64,000 nt of DNA from Paenibacillus tundrae (GTDB lineage Bacteria > Bacillota > Bacilli > Paenibacillales > Paenibacillaceae): assembly GCF_030812775.1 (NCBI RefSeq), contig NZ_JAUSTI010000010.1, positions 62,001 through 126,000 of the forward strand. The letters run 5' to 3'. Both the position numbers and the translations under genes were made by a program. A model generated the notes under the pieces. The model saw nothing but the letters and a program-made list of their open reading frames with translations, was not told where the DNA came from and made no database searches. Position 1 is the first letter of the stretch. Each line of letters opens with the position of its first letter. Positions 51,910 to 60,961 of this stretch are shown here, piece by piece.

Positions 51910-52746
51910 ATGGAAGCCGCAGCGCTGAAAGAACAGTTGCAGCTTTTCCGAAGGAACGATATATCGCCTTCTGATATTGAGAACCCATACGAAGTAGCAT
52001 TACATATGTTGCGACATATTGGCAGCACCGATCCGGTGCTGCGGGACGAACTTATCTATGTTACGTTTGCAACATGGATTGCGCATGGTGTGTTCTCTGC
52101 TGACCAGCTGAGAGAAATATTGCATATAGCAATAGATGACGAACATCTCTTCTATCGTCTGGGTGAGGATGGAACGGACAGTGTGTTTACAAGAACATTT
52201 TCGGTGTTGCTCATACCCCCTATTCTTAGCATAGATCGGCAAAGCCCTTTTTTGTACAAAGCAGATATCGATCGTGTACAGGAACGTTTAGTTACGTATT
52301 TGAAGGACGAGAAGGATATTCGGGGGTATGTTGAGGACAAGGGATGGGCACATGCTCCAGCTCATGGTGCAGATGCCGCCGAGGATCTCGCGCAATCGTC
52401 TGATATCGATCGACCTGGATTGAAGGAGCTAATGGCAGCACTTGCTGTGAAAATAATGGAGTCTAGAACAGTGTACATCTATGATGAGGATCAACGGATC
52501 GCGCACGCTGTCGTAACGATTCTCCACCGGAATATGTTGGAGCTGAATGATATTGCAAGTTGGATTGATTCTCTTCAACGTTCGGATTCTAGGGGAACCA
52601 AGACCCTGCAAGAGACCAGCCAGCAGGCGATGAATGTACGAGTCTTCCTACAAACTCTATATTTTATGATTCGGACAGAAGAGGCAGAGCCGTTTACATT
52701 TGTTCGTCAAGAAATGATAAAGGTTATTGATAAAGCCCGCCTTTGA
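51910..52746 (+). CDS. DUF2785 family protein
   Basis: A 278-residue helical protein of the DUF2785 family, with the hallmark KGWAHAPAHGADAAEDLAQS in the middle and helices before and after that resemble repeats. Function unknown. The ATG directly follows the stop of the phosphatase gene, so the two are probably cotranscribed. Confidence 0.8.
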   Translation: MEAAALKEQLQLFRRNDISPSDIENPYEVALHMLRHIGSTDPVLRDELIYVTFATWIAHGVFSADQLREILHIAIDDEHLFYRLGEDGTDSVFTRTFSVLLIPPILSIDRQSPFLYKADIDRVQERLVTYLKDEKDIRGYVEDKGWAHAPAHGADAAEDLAQSSDIDRPGLKELMAALAVKIMESRTVYIYDEDQRIAHAVVTILHRNMLELNDIASWIDSLQRSDSRGTKTLQETSQQAMNVRVFLQTLYFMIRTEEAEPFTFVRQEMIKVIDKARL

Positions 52747-52831
52747 CGCGATATGCCTTCCGGCATGATCAGCATCCAATATGGATTCAAGCTGAAAGGT
52801 GATGACTAATCTGAGGTGAGGAGGAGAGAGC

Positions 52832-53638
52832 TTGAAAACACCGATGTATATGTGGACAGAAGAGATGTTGTCTCCGATCAGTGAGTCAGGAATAATGATA
52901 CGTTGCGGCGATATGATCTCCGATGAGGTTCACCAGCGGGTGATGTCCGTCTGCTCCATGTTGGATCATATGTTTATACCAGGATTAATAGAGGTTATTC
53001 CGTCATTTGCCTCGGTTACGTTATTCTACGATCCGTATCTTCTAATGGAATATGTGTCTAGCAATCTAGATTCTACATCTACGACAATAGAAATAGGTGG
53101 ATCATACCGACGTTCACGAGCTGATGCATCAGCTGCCTCCCCGTACATATACTTGCGTAACCTCCTCATCCCCTCTTTACAAGGATTACAATCGGTAGCA
53201 CCCAAACAAACCAGAACGGTTACGATACCCGTGTGTTATGGGGGAGAGTTTGGGCCGGATCTTGAATATGTAGCGTCAGTACATGCATTAACGCCAGATG
53301 AGGTAATTGCTATTCATACGGCGGGTGAGTATTTGGTACATATGCTTGGGTTTGCCCCGGGGTTTCCTTATCTGGGTGGATTATCTGCACGTATTGCCAC
53401 ACCAAGACGGGCAACGCCAAGACTTCGCGTGGAAGCTGGCACAGTTGGAATCGGCGGTGAGCAAACGGGCATATATCCGCTCGCGACTCCTGGGGGCTGG
53501 CAGTGTATTGGGCGAACCCCAATCGCATTGTTTCGTCCGAATGACAATCCACCTAGTTTATTGACTGCGGGGGATCGGGTTCGCTTCACACCTATATCCA
53601 TTCAAGAGTATTTCGAACATCAGGGGGCTAAGTCATGA
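52832..53638 (+). CDS. pxpB: 5-oxoprolinase subunit B
   Basis: A 268-residue PxpB/KipI protein with the cyclophilin-like C-terminal motifs VCYGGEFGPDLEYVA, FAPGFPYLGGL, PRRATPRLRVEAGTVGIG and TPGGWQCIGRTP. With PxpC and PxpA it splits 5-oxoproline to glutamate using ATP. In Bacillus KipI also inhibits the sporulation kinase KinA. TTG start after GAGGAGGAG. It overlaps pxpC by four bases. Confidence 0.93.
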   Translation: MKTPMYMWTEEMLSPISESGIMIRCGDMISDEVHQRVMSVCSMLDHMFIPGLIEVIPSFASVTLFYDPYLLMEYVSSNLDSTSTTIEIGGSYRRSRADASAASPYIYLRNLLIPSLQGLQSVAPKQTRTVTIPVCYGGEFGPDLEYVASVHALTPDEVIAIHTAGEYLVHMLGFAPGFPYLGGLSARIATPRRATPRLRVEAGTVGIGGEQTGIYPLATPGGWQCIGRTPIALFRPNDNPPSLLTAGDRVRFTPISIQEYFEHQGAKS

Positions 53639-54669
53639 GCATAGAAGTGGTCCGCTCAGGTCTGTTGTCCACCATTCAGGATGAAGGTAGATTTGGACAG
53701 CGCCGATACGGGATTCATCCCGGAGGAGCGATGGATACCTTTGCTGCGAGGATGTCTAACATGTTAGTGGGAAATACTCGGAATGCAGCCGTAATAGAGA
53801 TGACGATGACGGGGTCAGAGCTTCGGTTTGAGGAAGACCAGTTAATATCCCTATGCGGAGCCGATCTGTCAGCAATGGTAGATGATATGGATATTCCGAT
53901 GTGGCGCCCCATTGTAATTCCTGCCGGAGCGGTCTTACGATTCGGAAGATGTCGTTCAGGGCTGCGAACATATATGGCGGTTGCAGGTGGCATCGATGTA
54001 CCTGTGATCATGGGAAGCCGGAGTACAGATCTGAAGACCGGAATTGGTGGTATCGATGGACGCGCATTGCGCGATGGTGACAAGCTGAGTATCGGGAAGC
54101 CTTCTACAGAAGCGAGCATGATCTTGGACTTCTGGGGGACGAAACGGAGGAAGTCTGGTGTTCATCGTGTAAAAGCAACGGCATGGTATTTCTCCAGCAA
54201 TGAGTGGCCTGGCTACCACGCGGAGCCTGTTATCCGCATTGTACCGGGCATAGAGGATCGTGGATTTACGGAAGAAAGCTTACGGAAATTTTACGAAGAG
54301 TCTTACCTTGTATCCCCTCAATCGGATCGAATGGGTTATCGTATGCAAGGTGCTGTACTCGAACGGAAGCACGACCAGAATCGATTATCTGAAGCGGTCA
54401 CCTATGGAACAGTGCAGATTCCTGCGGACGGTCAGCCGATCATTTTGATGGCAGATCATCAGACGATAGGCGGCTATCCTGTACTTGGTCAGGTTGCCAA
54501 GGTTGATCTACCTATTTTGGCGCAGGCTAGACCTGGAACAAGGGTTACTTTTAAACGGATTACATCTAGGGAAGCAGAGATATTATGGCTTGAACAGGAG
54601 AAGCATCTACGATTGGCTGAGAATTTCATTCGCAGTAGGATGGCAGCGGGAATGGAGGAACTTCGGTGA
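53635..54669 (+). CDS. pxpC: 5-oxoprolinase subunit C
   Basis: A 344-residue PxpC/KipA protein. Family signatures are [35 protein letters not shown] and the C-terminal [18 protein letters not shown]. It forms the ATP-dependent 5-oxoprolinase with PxpB and PxpA. Four-base overlaps at both ends (ATGA and GTGA) show a tightly coupled pxpB-pxpC-pxpA operon. Confidence 0.93.
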   Translation: MSIEVVRSGLLSTIQDEGRFGQRRYGIHPGGAMDTFAARMSNMLVGNTRNAAVIEMTMTGSELRFEEDQLISLCGADLSAMVDDMDIPMWRPIVIPAGAVLRFGRCRSGLRTYMAVAGGIDVPVIMGSRSTDLKTGIGGIDGRALRDGDKLSIGKPSTEASMILDFWGTKRRKSGVHRVKATAWYFSSNEWPGYHAEPVIRIVPGIEDRGFTEESLRKFYEESYLVSPQSDRMGYRMQGAVLERKHDQNRLSEAVTYGTVQIPADGQPIILMADHQTIGGYPVLGQVAKVDLPILAQARPGTRVTFKRITSREAEILWLEQEKHLRLAENFIRSRMAAGMEELR

Positions 54670-55433
54670 AACAAGTGGATATGAACTGTGATCTAGGTGA
54701 AAGTTACGGAATCTATCAAATGGAATCGGACGAAGGGATACTGCCTTTGATCACTTCTGCCAATATTGCCTGTGGATTTCATGCCGGCGATCCGGGGACG
54801 ATGAGACGTACTGTAGAGCTTGCCATGGAACATCATGTCGCTATTGGTGCCCATCCGGGTCTACCTGATCTGCAAGGGTTTGGCAGAAGACGTATGGAGA
54901 TCACGCCACGAGAAGCCTATGATATGGTGGTTTATCAACTGGGTGCTTTGGATGCATTTGTCCGTGCCCATGGGGGGAAGATGCATCATGTGAAGCCGCA
55001 TGGAGCTCTGTACAATATGGCAGCCGTGGATGCTAGCTTGGCAGAGGCGATTGCCGAGGCTATCTATCAGGTTCAGCCTGAACTGTATCTATACGGTTTG
55101 GCAGGCAGCGCTATGATTGAAGCAGCAGATCACATTGGTTTGCGTAGCGTGAGCGAGGTATTTGCAGATCGAACCTATGGAGCAGATGGTATGTTAACCC
55201 CGCGTAGTCAGGATGGGGCGCTTATCCAGCATACAGAACAATCACTCGCGCAGGTACTTCGTATGGTGAAGGAAGGACTTGTTGATACTACCGCAGGAAC
55301 GAGCGTACCTATTAGAGCGGAGACGATATGTATACATGGTGACGGGGCACATGCCCTTACGTTTGCACGCCAGATTCGTGCTATGCTAGAGGCCGAGGGA
55401 GTTACCCTGTCTGCGATAGGAACAATTGGATGA
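54666..55433 (+). CDS. pxpA: 5-oxoprolinase subunit A (LamB/YcsF family)
   Basis: A 255-residue LamB/YcsF protein, the PxpA subunit of 5-oxoprolinase. Motifs are [46 protein letters not shown] and [17 protein letters not shown] start overlapping the pxpC stop. It completes the route recycling pyroglutamate to glutamate. A NUDIX gene follows after 15 bases. Confidence 0.95.
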   Translation: MKQVDMNCDLGESYGIYQMESDEGILPLITSANIACGFHAGDPGTMRRTVELAMEHHVAIGAHPGLPDLQGFGRRRMEITPREAYDMVVYQLGALDAFVRAHGGKMHHVKPHGALYNMAAVDASLAEAIAEAIYQVQPELYLYGLAGSAMIEAADHIGLRSVSEVFADRTYGADGMLTPRSQDGALIQHTEQSLAQVLRMVKEGLVDTTAGTSVPIRAETICIHGDGAHALTFARQIRAMLEAEGVTLSAIGTIG

Positions 55434-55448
55434 GTAGGAGAGATAAAC

Positions 55449-55910
55449 ATGACTAAACCGATACGTAATTCAGCGAAAGCTGTGATTGTACAAGATGGAC
55501 GATTGCTTGTGATTCGTGTGGAGGATCAGTATGGTACAGCGTATATTTTCCCTGGTGGGGGACAAGAGAAATATGAAGAGTTGAAGGACACTGTACTGCG
55601 GGAATGTCTCGAAGAGATTGGACAGGCAGTTACGGTCGGGGACTTGATGCACATTCGGGAGTATATCGGTAAAAACCACGAGTTCGCCGAGTGGGATGCG
55701 GATTACCACCAGGTCGAATTTTATTTTGCATGCAGTTTAATCGATCCGGCAGCTACGAACTATGAGGGTTCTAATCCGGACAACCATCAGGTTGGTGTGG
55801 AGTGGATTGCACTTGAGGACTTGTCTAAAGTCCGTTTATATCCGAAAAAAATCGGAGAGATGCTGCTCGCACAGGACTCCTCCAACATCTATCTTGGAGA
55901 TCTGAACTAA
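55449..55910 (+). CDS. NUDIX hydrolase
   Basis: A 153-residue NUDIX pyrophosphohydrolase with the Nudix box GGGQEKYEELKDTVLRECLE plus EIG (one-residue variation from GX5EX7REUXEEXGU), retaining the metal-binding RECLEEIG. Substrate unknown. AGGAGAGATAAAC precedes the ATG. It is close enough to pxpA to share its transcript. Confidence 0.88.
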   Translation: MTKPIRNSAKAVIVQDGRLLVIRVEDQYGTAYIFPGGGQEKYEELKDTVLRECLEEIGQAVTVGDLMHIREYIGKNHEFAEWDADYHQVEFYFACSLIDPAATNYEGSNPDNHQVGVEWIALEDLSKVRLYPKKIGEMLLAQDSSNIYLGDLN

Positions 55911-56181
55911 CAGCAGCGAATCGAATAGATGCGCTTACCTTGATATGTAAACATTTTTACAAATAAAATTTCCAGTATTGTCACGTATGCAATCCGGTTC
56001 ATGGATTCACCAATGATGAGGTGGGTACACTATAAGTACAGGCTTATACAACAATATCGTTATAAGCGGTGATTCAAATGAGGAGAAGATAGAGAATCGA
56101 GATGGATACAATCCTTTTTTATTATATGGATGTTGTTCACTTGAACTTTATACTCTAATCCCCAGTTGAAGAACTCTGAAA
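55911..56181 (+). other. Gene-free A+T-rich stretch
   Basis: No open frame with a ribosome site, no strong hairpin with T tract and no clear promoter were seen here. It leads into copy 4 of the structured repeat. Confidence 0.4.
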
Positions 56182-56350
56182 GTAGTGAAGGGAACGGAAT
56201 CGATTCTGAAGAAGCGAAGCTAAAAGCTTTCTGTAAGAAAGCTACTTCGGAAGCATAATCTCGCCTTTGTTTCTGAATTTTATACCGTTAGAAATTTAAA
56301 TGAGAAAATTCAGAAACAACAGCGATCGAAAGAACGATCCGTAACCGTAA
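56182..56350 (+). repeat. Structured repeat, family 1, copy 4 (long subfamily)
   Basis: TAGTGAAGGGAACGG, left arm ACGGAATCGATTCT (56194-56207), GAAGCGAAGC box, hairpin AGCTTTCT/AGAAAGCT (56225-56243), central stem 56267-56281/56305-56319 (15 perfect pairs), ACAGCGATCG box, right arm AGAACGATCCGT (56331-56342). The central stem differs from copy 1 at four pairs, all compensated. Confidence 0.85.
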
Positions 56351-56403
56351 CGTCACACACAGCTTCTGTCAAAATACCCCCAAACCCGAAAGGAGCAATT
56401 CCC

Positions 56404-56820
56404 ATGAACCGGACTGAATTGGAACAGAACATTGTAAAGGCATTAGAGAACAATCCGTTTTGCAGCTTCTCAACAGTGGAAAATGGCAAACCCAAATCTC
56501 GTTACATGGCTCTGTTTAACGATGGAATGAACATTCATCTCGCAACGAATCGTCGTACGCATAAGGTAGAGGAACTGGAGAACAATCCGAATGTAAGCCT
56601 TCTGCTTGGTTATGAGTCGGGTGGCTCCAAAGAAGTTGTTGAGGTTGAAGGAACGTGTGAAATTACGAAGAATGAAGCTTTGCGTGAGCAGGTGTGGAAT
56701 GATGAATTGAAGGCATGGTTTGACGGTCCTCAGGATCCGAATTATGTCATTCTGGACATTACACCAACGCGGATTGAATATACAGGGAAAGATCATGAAC
56801 ATCAAGTGTGGGAACAATAA
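56404..56820 (+). CDS. Pyridoxamine-phosphate-oxidase-like flavoprotein (GS26 type)
   Basis: A 138-residue split-barrel protein of the pyridoxamine 5'-phosphate oxidase-like/general-stress-protein-26 class (FCSFSTVENGKPKSRYMALF, LATNRRTHKVEELENNPNVS). It probably binds FMN or F420-like flavin; the substrate is unknown. AAAGGAG lies before the ATG. A structured repeat lies just upstream and a terminator downstream. Confidence 0.85.
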   Translation: MNRTELEQNIVKALENNPFCSFSTVENGKPKSRYMALFNDGMNIHLATNRRTHKVEELENNPNVSLLLGYESGGSKEVVEVEGTCEITKNEALREQVWNDELKAWFDGPQDPNYVILDITPTRIEYTGKDHEHQVWEQ

Positions 56821-57295
56821 GATTCGTACGTATGAATCACCTTTTGCGAACGATGCGTGAATGCACTGTTTCGGCAGAGGTTTCAACCGCGAGGCCATGT
56901 GGCTTCGCGGTTTTTTTGAGGTCAGACATAATCGTTCTAAAATGGATATACATGTAAGCTAGGTGTAATATACGTATTTGGCACGGGAAGTAAACTGTTT
57001 TTACATAAAAGCGCGAGAAATTTGTCGAAATTACGCATGATTATGTAAAGTGATGCGGGTATGTGCGGATAACGTAAAAAATAAAGCTTTTCAATGACTT
57101 CACATTGCGGTATTATTTGGAATGTAAACGACACGCACAGATATGAATAGATGTTCATGTGAGATAAACTAACCTGAGGTTTTGATGGGTTCATCAGAAG
57201 CTCAGCACGCACAACCCATGGAATCTATCTTGGTCTGCGCTTGTTCGTTTGCGTACTAATGCATGATTCAATGTACATAACCGGGAGGGGTTATT
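56821..57295 (+). other. Region upstream of the secreted phosphodiesterase gene
   Basis: Apart from the terminator at 56885-56917 this stretch has no gene. A perfect Spo0A-box match TTTGTCGAA lies at 57021-57029; its distance (about 270 bases) leaves its relevance open. No promoter was assigned. Confidence 0.4.
56885..56917 (+). terminator. Strong terminator
   Basis: AACCGCGAGGCC (56885-56896) pairs with GGCTTCGCGGTT (56901-56912) with one mismatch-type pair, followed by seven T. Confidence 0.9.
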
Positions 57296-59554
57296 TTGAA
57301 AAAAAGTAAGAAAGTATTATCAAGCCTGACTGCCGCTTTGATTGCATTTAACGTGCTTGCGGTATTTCCAGTACCTGTATCGGCTGCAGACGCTGCCAAA
57401 GTTAAATTGCGGATTATGGAAACGACAGATATTCACGTCAATCTGCACAACTACGACTATTATTCTGACAAAGAAACCGATCAGTATGGACTGGCTAAGA
57501 CAGCAACCCTGATCAAAAAGGCTCGTGACGAAGCGAAAAACAGCCTGTTATTTGACAATGGTGACTTGATTCAAGGGAACCCACTAGGGGATTATGTTGC
57601 CAAGATTGATCCGCTGAAAAAGGGTGAAACTCACCCTGTATATAAAGCAATGAACCTGCTTGATTATGATGCAGGGAACATTGGTAACCACGAGTTTAAT
57701 TATGGGCTAGATTTCTTGGATATGACGCTGGAAGGCGCTAATTTCCCTTATATCAATGCCAATGTATACATCGATGACGGTGATGATGATGAGACAAATG
57801 ACAAGAACTACTTCACACCATATGAAATTTTGGACAAAAAAGTAACGGACGAAGATGGCAAAGAGCACACGATCAAAGTGGGTGTAATTGGCTTCGTTCC
57901 ACCGCAGATTATGCAATGGGATAGCGCTAATCTTGAGGGCAAAGTCATTGCCAAAGATATTATCGCTACTGCGAAAAAATTCGTTCCACAAATGAAAGCT
58001 GAGGGTGCCGACATTATTGTGGCTATTCCTCACTCCGGTTTCGAGGATATCCCTCAAACAGATCTGATGGAGAATTCCGTATTATATCTGAGCCAAGTTG
58101 AAGGCATTAATGCAATCTTGTTCGGACATGCCCACAAAATTTTCCCGAGTGCTGATTTTGCAGGCAAAAAAGGTGTAGACCTTGAAAAAGGTACAATTAA
58201 CGGCGTTCCATCTGTTGAGCCAGGTTTCTGGGGAGATCATCTTGGCATTATCGATCTGGATCTGGAGCAAGTAGACGGTAAGTGGAAAGTAGTGGATTCT
58301 TCTACAGAAGCACGCCCAATCTATGACACAGTGAACAAAAAACCGTTGGTGGATGCTGACCAAGAGATCATTGATGCTGTTCACGAGGAGCACGAAGGTA
58401 CGCTTGAGTATGTTCGTGGTCCGGTTGGTGAGACAACTGCACCAATTAACAGCTACTTCGCACTGGTTCAGGACGATCCATCCATTCAGATCGTAACGAA
58501 TGCACAGAAATGGTATGTTGAGAAACATCTGCAAGGAACAGAGTATGAAAATATTCCTGTATTGTCTGCTGGAGCGCCATTCAAAGCAGGCGGACGTTCA
58601 GGTGCTTCGTATTACACGAACATTCCTGCAGGAACGATTGCAATCAAGAACGTAGCGGATCTGTACGTATATCCAAATACAGTACATGCCGTTGAGATCA
58701 ACGGTGCTGAACTCAAAGAATGGCTCGAATGGTCTGCGGGACAATTCAATCAGATCGACCCTGCCAAAGGTGGACAACAACAATTGATCAATATGGATTT
58801 CCCAACATATAACTTTGACGTTATTGATGGGGTGACGTATCAGATCGATGTAACGCAACCGGCGAAATACGATGCCAAAGCAACGGTTGTTAACGCATCC
58901 GCAAGTCGAATTAAAGACTTGAGCTTTGAAGGCAAACCGGTTGATCCAGAGCAAAAGTTCATTGTAGCTACCAATAACTATCGTGCTTCTTCATCTAAAC
59001 TAGCAAATCCAGATGGTAAACGCATCGTTCTGGCTGCACCGGATGAGAACCGTCAAGTGATTATTGATTATATCCGTGAGAACAAAACGATCAACCCAAC
59101 AGCTGATGGGAACTGGTCATTGGCTCCAATTAAACCGTCAGCAGGTGTAACTGCTGCAGCATTGAATGACCTTGAAGTGGTGTTTGCTTCTTCTCCAGAT
59201 GCGAAGGCTCTGGTTGAAGCTAATCCAGCGATGTCCTTCATCGGTACGAACGAGGATGGTTTTGCTGAGTATGGTTTGAAATTGACAGGCGACGCTGCAA
59301 CGACTCCTGGAACAGGAGTTGAGCCTGCTCCAACGCCATCACCGGCACCAACGCCTACTCCGGCTCCAACACCTAAGCCACAACCTGAAAAACCTGCTAA
59401 GGACAACGTTGTATATGTGGTAAAAAAAGGAGATAACCTGTACCGTATCGGTTTGAAATATGGTGTGGACTGGCGCAAACTTGTAACGGCAAATGCAATT
59501 AAAGATGTGCACAATTTGAAAGTTGGACAGAAAATCATAATTCCTGCTTCCTAA
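57296..59554 (+). CDS. Secreted 2',3'-cyclic-nucleotide phosphodiesterase/5'-nucleotidase with LysM
   Basis: A 752-residue exported enzyme: signal peptide to about 31 (PVSAADA), calcineurin-like metallophosphatase domain with METTDIHVNL, FDNGDLIQGNP, GNHEFNYG, HSGFED and GHAHKIF, then the 5'-nucleotidase C-terminal domain. A Pro/Thr/Ala linker and a LysM domain (about 706-752, VYVVKKGDNLYRIGLKYGVD) follow. It hydrolyses extracellular nucleotides, with LysM holding it at the peptidoglycan. TTG start after GGGAGGGG. The nucleoside importer at 23-28 kb could use the product. Confidence 0.92.
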   Translation: MKKSKKVLSSLTAALIAFNVLAVFPVPVSAADAAKVKLRIMETTDIHVNLHNYDYYSDKETDQYGLAKTATLIKKARDEAKNSLLFDNGDLIQGNPLGDYVAKIDPLKKGETHPVYKAMNLLDYDAGNIGNHEFNYGLDFLDMTLEGANFPYINANVYIDDGDDDETNDKNYFTPYEILDKKVTDEDGKEHTIKVGVIGFVPPQIMQWDSANLEGKVIAKDIIATAKKFVPQMKAEGADIIVAIPHSGFEDIPQTDLMENSVLYLSQVEGINAILFGHAHKIFPSADFAGKKGVDLEKGTINGVPSVEPGFWGDHLGIIDLDLEQVDGKWKVVDSSTEARPIYDTVNKKPLVDADQEIIDAVHEEHEGTLEYVRGPVGETTAPINSYFALVQDDPSIQIVTNAQKWYVEKHLQGTEYENIPVLSAGAPFKAGGRSGASYYTNIPAGTIAIKNVADLYVYPNTVHAVEINGAELKEWLEWSAGQFNQIDPAKGGQQQLINMDFPTYNFDVIDGVTYQIDVTQPAKYDAKATVVNASASRIKDLSFEGKPVDPEQKFIVATNNYRASSSKLANPDGKRIVLAAPDENRQVIIDYIRENKTINPTADGNWSLAPIKPSAGVTAAALNDLEVVFASSPDAKALVEANPAMSFIGTNEDGFAEYGLKLTGDAATTPGTGVEPAPTPSPAPTPTPAPTPKPQPEKPAKDNVVYVVKKGDNLYRIGLKYGVDWRKLVTANAIKDVHNLKVGQKIIIPAS

Positions 59555-59569
59555 ATATGCAGCATTACA

Positions 59570-59599
59570 ACCGACAGTCTTGAGACTGTCGGTCTTTTT
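59570..59599 (+). terminator. Terminator of the phosphodiesterase gene
   Basis: ACCGACAGTCT (59570-59580) pairs perfectly with AGACTGTCGGT (59583-59593), followed by CTTTTTG. Confidence 0.9.
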
Positions 59600-59734
59600 G
59601 ATTACTCGAAAGTTCAATTCCCGTCATAGAGGAAGTCACCAAAACAGTAGAGATTAATTTCGACACCCGTGCTATAATATTTACAAACTTTGGGTATATA
59701 CTAATAACATTAATGAATGGCAAGGGGGTTCTAC

Positions 59735-60763
59735 ATGAATTGCAGTGGCTGCAGTCCAATTTATCCGATTGAGGATCAAGGTACTCTGTATCTGCGTCCG
59801 TTTTCCCCCATGTTGCTGGAAGCGCTGCAAACGCAGGGGATGAGTGTCGAGCATTCAGATCACTATATCTGGGTGCATTTTGACAATCTTGACATGCTGC
59901 AGAGTGAGCTGGAGAAGATCGGGAGGCTGGATCCATCCGTATTGGAGGCTATCTCGTTTCAAGTGAGAGCGATGCGAGAGCAGGCAGACCAGGAAGACTG
60001 GATTAGTCTGGTACTGCTGGAGAATCGGTTCAAGCATGCAGATATGGTTTCCGTTATTTTAGAGAAAAAATTCAGTAGCCATATGCAGCCCATTGTGGAT
60101 GCTTCACAGCAAATTATTGGATATGAATTTCTCCTTCGTCCTGCTGAGAATGGAAGATCATTTAATGCTTATGAATTGTTTGAGATTGCTCGGGATACGG
60201 GCTTGCACTCCTTTCTAGACCGCACAGCACGGATCTCCGCCATCGAGACGAGTTCCGTTTTTTTGCCACAAGGAATTAAGCGCTTTGTTAACTTCTTGCC
60301 TTCCTCTATATACAACCCCGAATACTGCTTAACACATACATTTGAAGTGATTGAACGATTAGGACTTGACCCTAAGGACTTTGTCTTTGAAGTTGTCGAA
60401 ACCGAGCCGATTAAGCATATGGATGCCTTACAACATATTTTTCAGGTATATCGGAATCATGGGATGTCTGTAGCGCTGGATGATGTGGGAGCCGGATTTT
60501 CGACGATCGAACTGATGAATCGATTGGAACCGGATTTTGTCAAAATTGATCGGAGTCTCATTGATCATTGTGACGCTGATCCTGTGAAACAGCAGAAGAT
60601 CATACATATTGTCGAGATGTCTCGTCGATTTGGCGGCCAAGTGCTTGCTGAAGGCGTGGAACGTATCGAAGAGTTTGATTTTTGTCGTTCTGCCGGCATA
60701 GAGCTGGCACAGGGATATTATTTTGGGAAACCTTCAGCACAGCCCCCAACCTATTCGAATTGA
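59735..60763 (+). CDS. EAL-domain protein (c-di-GMP phosphodiesterase, variant motif)
   Basis: A 342-residue soluble protein. Residues about 1-115 form an N-terminal region starting with NCSGCSPIYP, which I do not recognise. The EAL domain follows (about 115-340). The signature reads YEFLLRP, so EAL is EFL, but the catalytic Glu is kept, as are VVETE, ALDDVGAGFST, FVKIDRSLID and QGYYFGKP. It may be active as a c-di-GMP phosphodiesterase. ATG at 59735 follows AAGGGGG. Confidence 0.85.
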   Translation: MNCSGCSPIYPIEDQGTLYLRPFSPMLLEALQTQGMSVEHSDHYIWVHFDNLDMLQSELEKIGRLDPSVLEAISFQVRAMREQADQEDWISLVLLENRFKHADMVSVILEKKFSSHMQPIVDASQQIIGYEFLLRPAENGRSFNAYELFEIARDTGLHSFLDRTARISAIETSSVFLPQGIKRFVNFLPSSIYNPEYCLTHTFEVIERLGLDPKDFVFEVVETEPIKHMDALQHIFQVYRNHGMSVALDDVGAGFSTIELMNRLEPDFVKIDRSLIDHCDADPVKQQKIIHIVEMSRRFGGQVLAEGVERIEEFDFCRSAGIELAQGYYFGKPSAQPPTYSN

Positions 60764-60856
60764 AAATATGATCAATATCCAGTATGCTCTTAAACCTCGA
60801 ACGAGTCACTTCGTCTAGAAGCTGGCTTGTTTGGCATGCAACGTCCATTTTTATAT

Positions 60857-60884
60857 CAAATAATTACCCCCATCTAGCCGATAT
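60857..60884 (+). promoter_or_regulatory. SigD-type (flagellar/chemotaxis) promoter
   Basis: CAAA (60857-60860), a 16-base spacer and GCCGATAT (60877-60884) match the SigD pattern TAAA-N15-GCCGATAA. It lies 78 bases before the chemoreceptor gene. Confidence 0.65.
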
Positions 60885-60961
60885 ATAATATAGGCCTTTA
60901 AGAGTAGTCCATACATAAAAGAGAATGAGGACAATTCAGATATTTGAGGGGGAGAAACGTG

